Shown in pieces: positions 62,529 through 64,000 of a stretch of DNA of 64,000 nt. The notes beneath the pieces were generated by a model that saw only the letters and a program-made list of their open reading frames with translations, had not been told where the DNA came from and did no database searches. How positions within the stretch are numbered: the stretch's first letter is position 1; each line of letters opens with the position of its first letter. This DNA is from Hydrogenoanaerobacterium saccharovorans (GTDB lineage Bacteria; Bacillota; Clostridia; Oscillospirales; Ruminococcaceae): positions 372,001 through 436,000 of the forward strand of contig NZ_JACSNR010000001.1 of NCBI RefSeq assembly GCF_016901815.1. The letters run 5' to 3'. Position numbers and translations under genes: made by a program.

Positions 62529-62831
62529 ATGGACAATACTATGGATTACGGCGCCGATATCCTCACCCTGGTGGATGATGACGGCGTAGAGCATCAGTTT
62601 GAAGTAGCCGATACCATGGACTATGAGGACCATCAGTATATGGCTCTGGTTCCGGTATTCGATGAAGCCGAAGAGCTCCTCGAGGACAGCGGCGAACTGC
62701 TGGTCCTGGAGATGGTAGAGCATGACGGCGAAGGCTACCTGGAGCCCATCGCAGACGAGGATCTCTTCAATACCATCGCTCATATGTTTATGGAGCGTCT
62801 GGAAGAGGAATTCGACTTCGTCGAGGAATAA
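62529..62831 (+). CDS. DUF1292 domain protein
   Basis: 100 residues; AGGAG seven bases before ATG 62529. Acidic, with DILTLVDDDGVEHQFEV and YMALVPVFDEAEE, typical of DUF1292 (YrzB-like), a small Firmicutes family. Function unknown. In Bacillus such genes lie with mltG and Holliday-junction genes; that context is absent here. The probable 6S RNA follows immediately. Confidence 0.9.
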   Translation: MDNTMDYGADILTLVDDDGVEHQFEVADTMDYEDHQYMALVPVFDEAEELLEDSGELLVLEMVEHDGEGYLEPIADEDLFNTIAHMFMERLEEEFDFVEE

Positions 62832-62834
62832 GGC

Positions 62835-63035
62835 CTGCGCGATTCCTGCTGTGTTCGCCTATAAGCTGTTTTATTTAATCCAACATGTTTAATTAGGGAG
62901 CTACGCTCCACCGGCAGACTTCAGACCTCCCGCCCCCAGGGCGGAAGAAGGGAGGACGAAACCGGCGGGCAGGCACCCACCTGTCTTTACGATGGGTTAC
63001 AATCATCAGCATTACGGCACAGCGGGTTTCTTTTA
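62835..63035 (+). ncRNA. ssrS: Probable 6S RNA
   Basis: The segment between DUF1292 and tcdA has no frame but folds into a long rod. A closing stem CCTGCTGTG (62845-62853) pairs with CACAGCGGG (63018-63026), enclosing about 180 nt, the size of 6S RNA. Inside is a weakly paired, AU-rich 5' strand (TTCGCCTATAAGCTGTTTTA) like the promoter-mimic bubble, and an apical stem with CCTCCC/GGGAGG and GCCC/GGGC. A terminator follows. In Bacillus, 6S RNA bsrA also lies just upstream of the tcdA homologue yrvM. 6S RNA sequesters sigma-A RNA polymerase. Exact ends uncertain. Confidence 0.6.
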
Positions 63036-63042
63036 CCTGCAC

Positions 63043-63076
63043 ACGGTCCCCGGTATTTTGGCCTGGGACCGTTTTT
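63043..63076 (+). terminator. Terminator after the probable 6S RNA
   Basis: ACGGTCCC and GGGACCGT around a 14-base loop, then TTTT; 45 bases before tcdA. Confidence 0.85.
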
Positions 63077-63120
63077 CTGTCTTAAAAAGCCGGCACAGCT
63101 GCCGGGAAAGGAGCATCAAT

Positions 63121-63852
63121 ATGGACAACTGGCTCGCACGCACCCGGCTGCTGCTCGGGGACGAAGCGGTAAACTCCCTCCGGCACAGCCGGGTGGCAGT
63201 CCTGGGACTGGGAGGGGTCGGCGGTGCCGCGGCGGAAGCCATCTGCCGCAGCGGCGTAGGAGCCATGCTGCTGGCGGACTATGATAAGGTGGACATCACC
63301 AACCTCAACCGGCAGCTCATCGCTGTGACCTCCACCGTAGGCCATGACAAGACCGAAGCAGCTGCCCGGCGGCTCCGGGACATCAATCCGGAGCTGGATC
63401 TCACCCTCCGGGAAGGCCGCCTCACCCCCGAAAACCTGCCCGAGGTGCTGGACTGGCAGCCCGACTATATTCTCGACTGCATTGACAATGTCACCGCCAA
63501 GCTGGCGCTCACCGTCCTCTGCCGGGAACGGGGCATCAGGCTCATCACCTGCCTGGGCACTGGCAACCGTCTGGACCCGTCCATGCTCCGGGTGGGGAAC
63601 CTCCCGGACACCGCCGGCACCGGCTGTCCCCTCTCCCGCATCATGCGCAAGGAACTGCGCCGCCGGGGCATCACCGACCTGACCGTGGTCTACTCCCTGG
63701 AGGTACCGGTGGAGCCTGCGGGCGTACCTGCCGCCGACAACGGACGCCATCCGCCTGCCAGCATGGCCTTTGTGCCGCCAGCTGCCGGATTCCTGATGGC
63801 CTCCTATGCGGTGCGGGACCTGCTGGGTTTGCTGCCCCCTGCCGGACGCTGA
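63121..63852 (+). CDS. tcdA: tRNA threonylcarbamoyladenosine dehydratase
   Basis: 243 residues; AAAGGAG seven bases before ATG 63121. ThiF/E1-like fold with VAVLGLGGVGGAAAEAICRSG (ATP site), DYDKVDITNLNRQ, ILDCIDNVTAK, and a catalytic-Cys region around LITCLGTGNRLDPS. Cyclises t6A to ct6A in tRNA, complementing TsaB/TsaE in the window. Confidence 0.95.
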   Translation: MDNWLARTRLLLGDEAVNSLRHSRVAVLGLGGVGGAAAEAICRSGVGAMLLADYDKVDITNLNRQLIAVTSTVGHDKTEAAARRLRDINPELDLTLREGRLTPENLPEVLDWQPDYILDCIDNVTAKLALTVLCRERGIRLITCLGTGNRLDPSMLRVGNLPDTAGTGCPLSRIMRKELRRRGITDLTVVYSLEVPVEPAGVPAADNGRHPPASMAFVPPAAGFLMASYAVRDLLGLLPPAGR

Positions 63853-63883
63853 ATCCCTTTCCCCCCCTTTATAAAAAACAAAG

Positions 63884-63925
63884 AACCGCCTGTCTGTCCT
63901 GACCGGGATGGACGGGCGGTTTTTT
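63884..63925 (+). terminator. Terminator of tcdA
   Basis: AACCGCCTGTC and GACGGGCGGTT with TTTT. The remaining bases to 64000 show no gene. Confidence 0.9.
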
Positions 63926-64000
63926 ATGCGCAAAAACGGCGGAAAATTCTGCCTCCGGCAAAAATTCCGCATAGAACCGGCTTTGCCGGTGAAACTACGG

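Overview
The window looks like chromosomal DNA from a Gram-positive, anaerobic, moderately high-GC Clostridia. Oscillospiraceae near Faecalibacterium, Gemmiger or Subdoligranulum is my inference; no rRNA is present to test it. The basis is strong AGGAGG ribosome sites, frequent GTG and TTG starts, a T-box leader, rubrerythrin, formate-tetrahydrofolate ligase, a SpoIIIE/TepA/YlzJ gene set, and lipoproteins instead of periplasmic proteins. Nearly all is ordinary core genome. I found no rRNA, tRNA, CRISPR array, insertion sequence or prophage.

Layout. 1-6.0 kb: pyruvate kinase coupled to a sortase-like lipoprotein, then a GntR-ABC transporter operon. 6.2-13.9 kb: cardiolipin synthase, an HD phosphohydrolase, a ComEC-like hydrolase with DUF3006, FtsK/SpoIIIE and UppP. 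14-19.9 kb: YlzJ, TepA, dCMP deaminase, RsmA, an XRE regulator divergent from a tiny membrane-protein ORF, GAPDH and an orphan histidine kinase. 20-22 kb: DUF4177, a degenerate GH77 protein, an MGMT-like protein and DUF896. 22.2-28.2 kb: an accessory nutrient locus with two M20 amidohydrolases facing away from each other, a GltS-type symporter with a glutamine-rich upstream ORF and a leader terminator, and an ECF S component. 28.2-30.6 kb: repeats, rubrerythrin and a methyltransferase split by an in-frame TAG. 30.7-34.3 kb: T-box-hisS-aspS. 34.3-43.9 kb: methylglyoxal synthase, PBP2-MreD-MreC-MreB, Maf, DUF4321, dUTPase, U32 protease and ZapA. 44-46 kb: a lipoprotein, a flavin reductase and a DUF1624 acyltransferase. 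46-56 kb: PrsA-like, Mfd, GNAT, Pth, Prs, GlmU and RodA. 56.3-60.3 kb: Fhs, TsaE, TsaB, RpiB and Upp. 60.3-64 kb: a 134-bp tandem repeat, a cyclophilin lipoprotein, a large orphan RNA candidate, DUF1292, a probable 6S RNA and TcdA.

How the genes work together. One large group builds the cell envelope: MreBCD, PBP2, RodA, UppP, GlmU, cardiolipin synthase and ZapA. A second covers translation and tRNA: AspRS, HisRS, Pth, TsaB/TsaE, TcdA and RsmA. A third covers nucleotide and one-carbon metabolism: Prs, Upp, dCMP deaminase, dUTPase, Maf and Fhs. A fourth covers central carbon: Pyk, Gap, MgsA and RpiB.

The most interesting non-coding signal is a roughly 578-nt transcription unit on the minus strand (about 62344 to 61767). 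It has a consensus promoter and an intrinsic terminator, many helices and no convincing protein. Other leads are the probable 6S RNA beside tcdA, the glutamine-rich ORF and terminator ahead of the symporter, a terminator-like hairpin in the mreB leader, the in-frame amber codon, and the GH77 homologue without catalytic residues.
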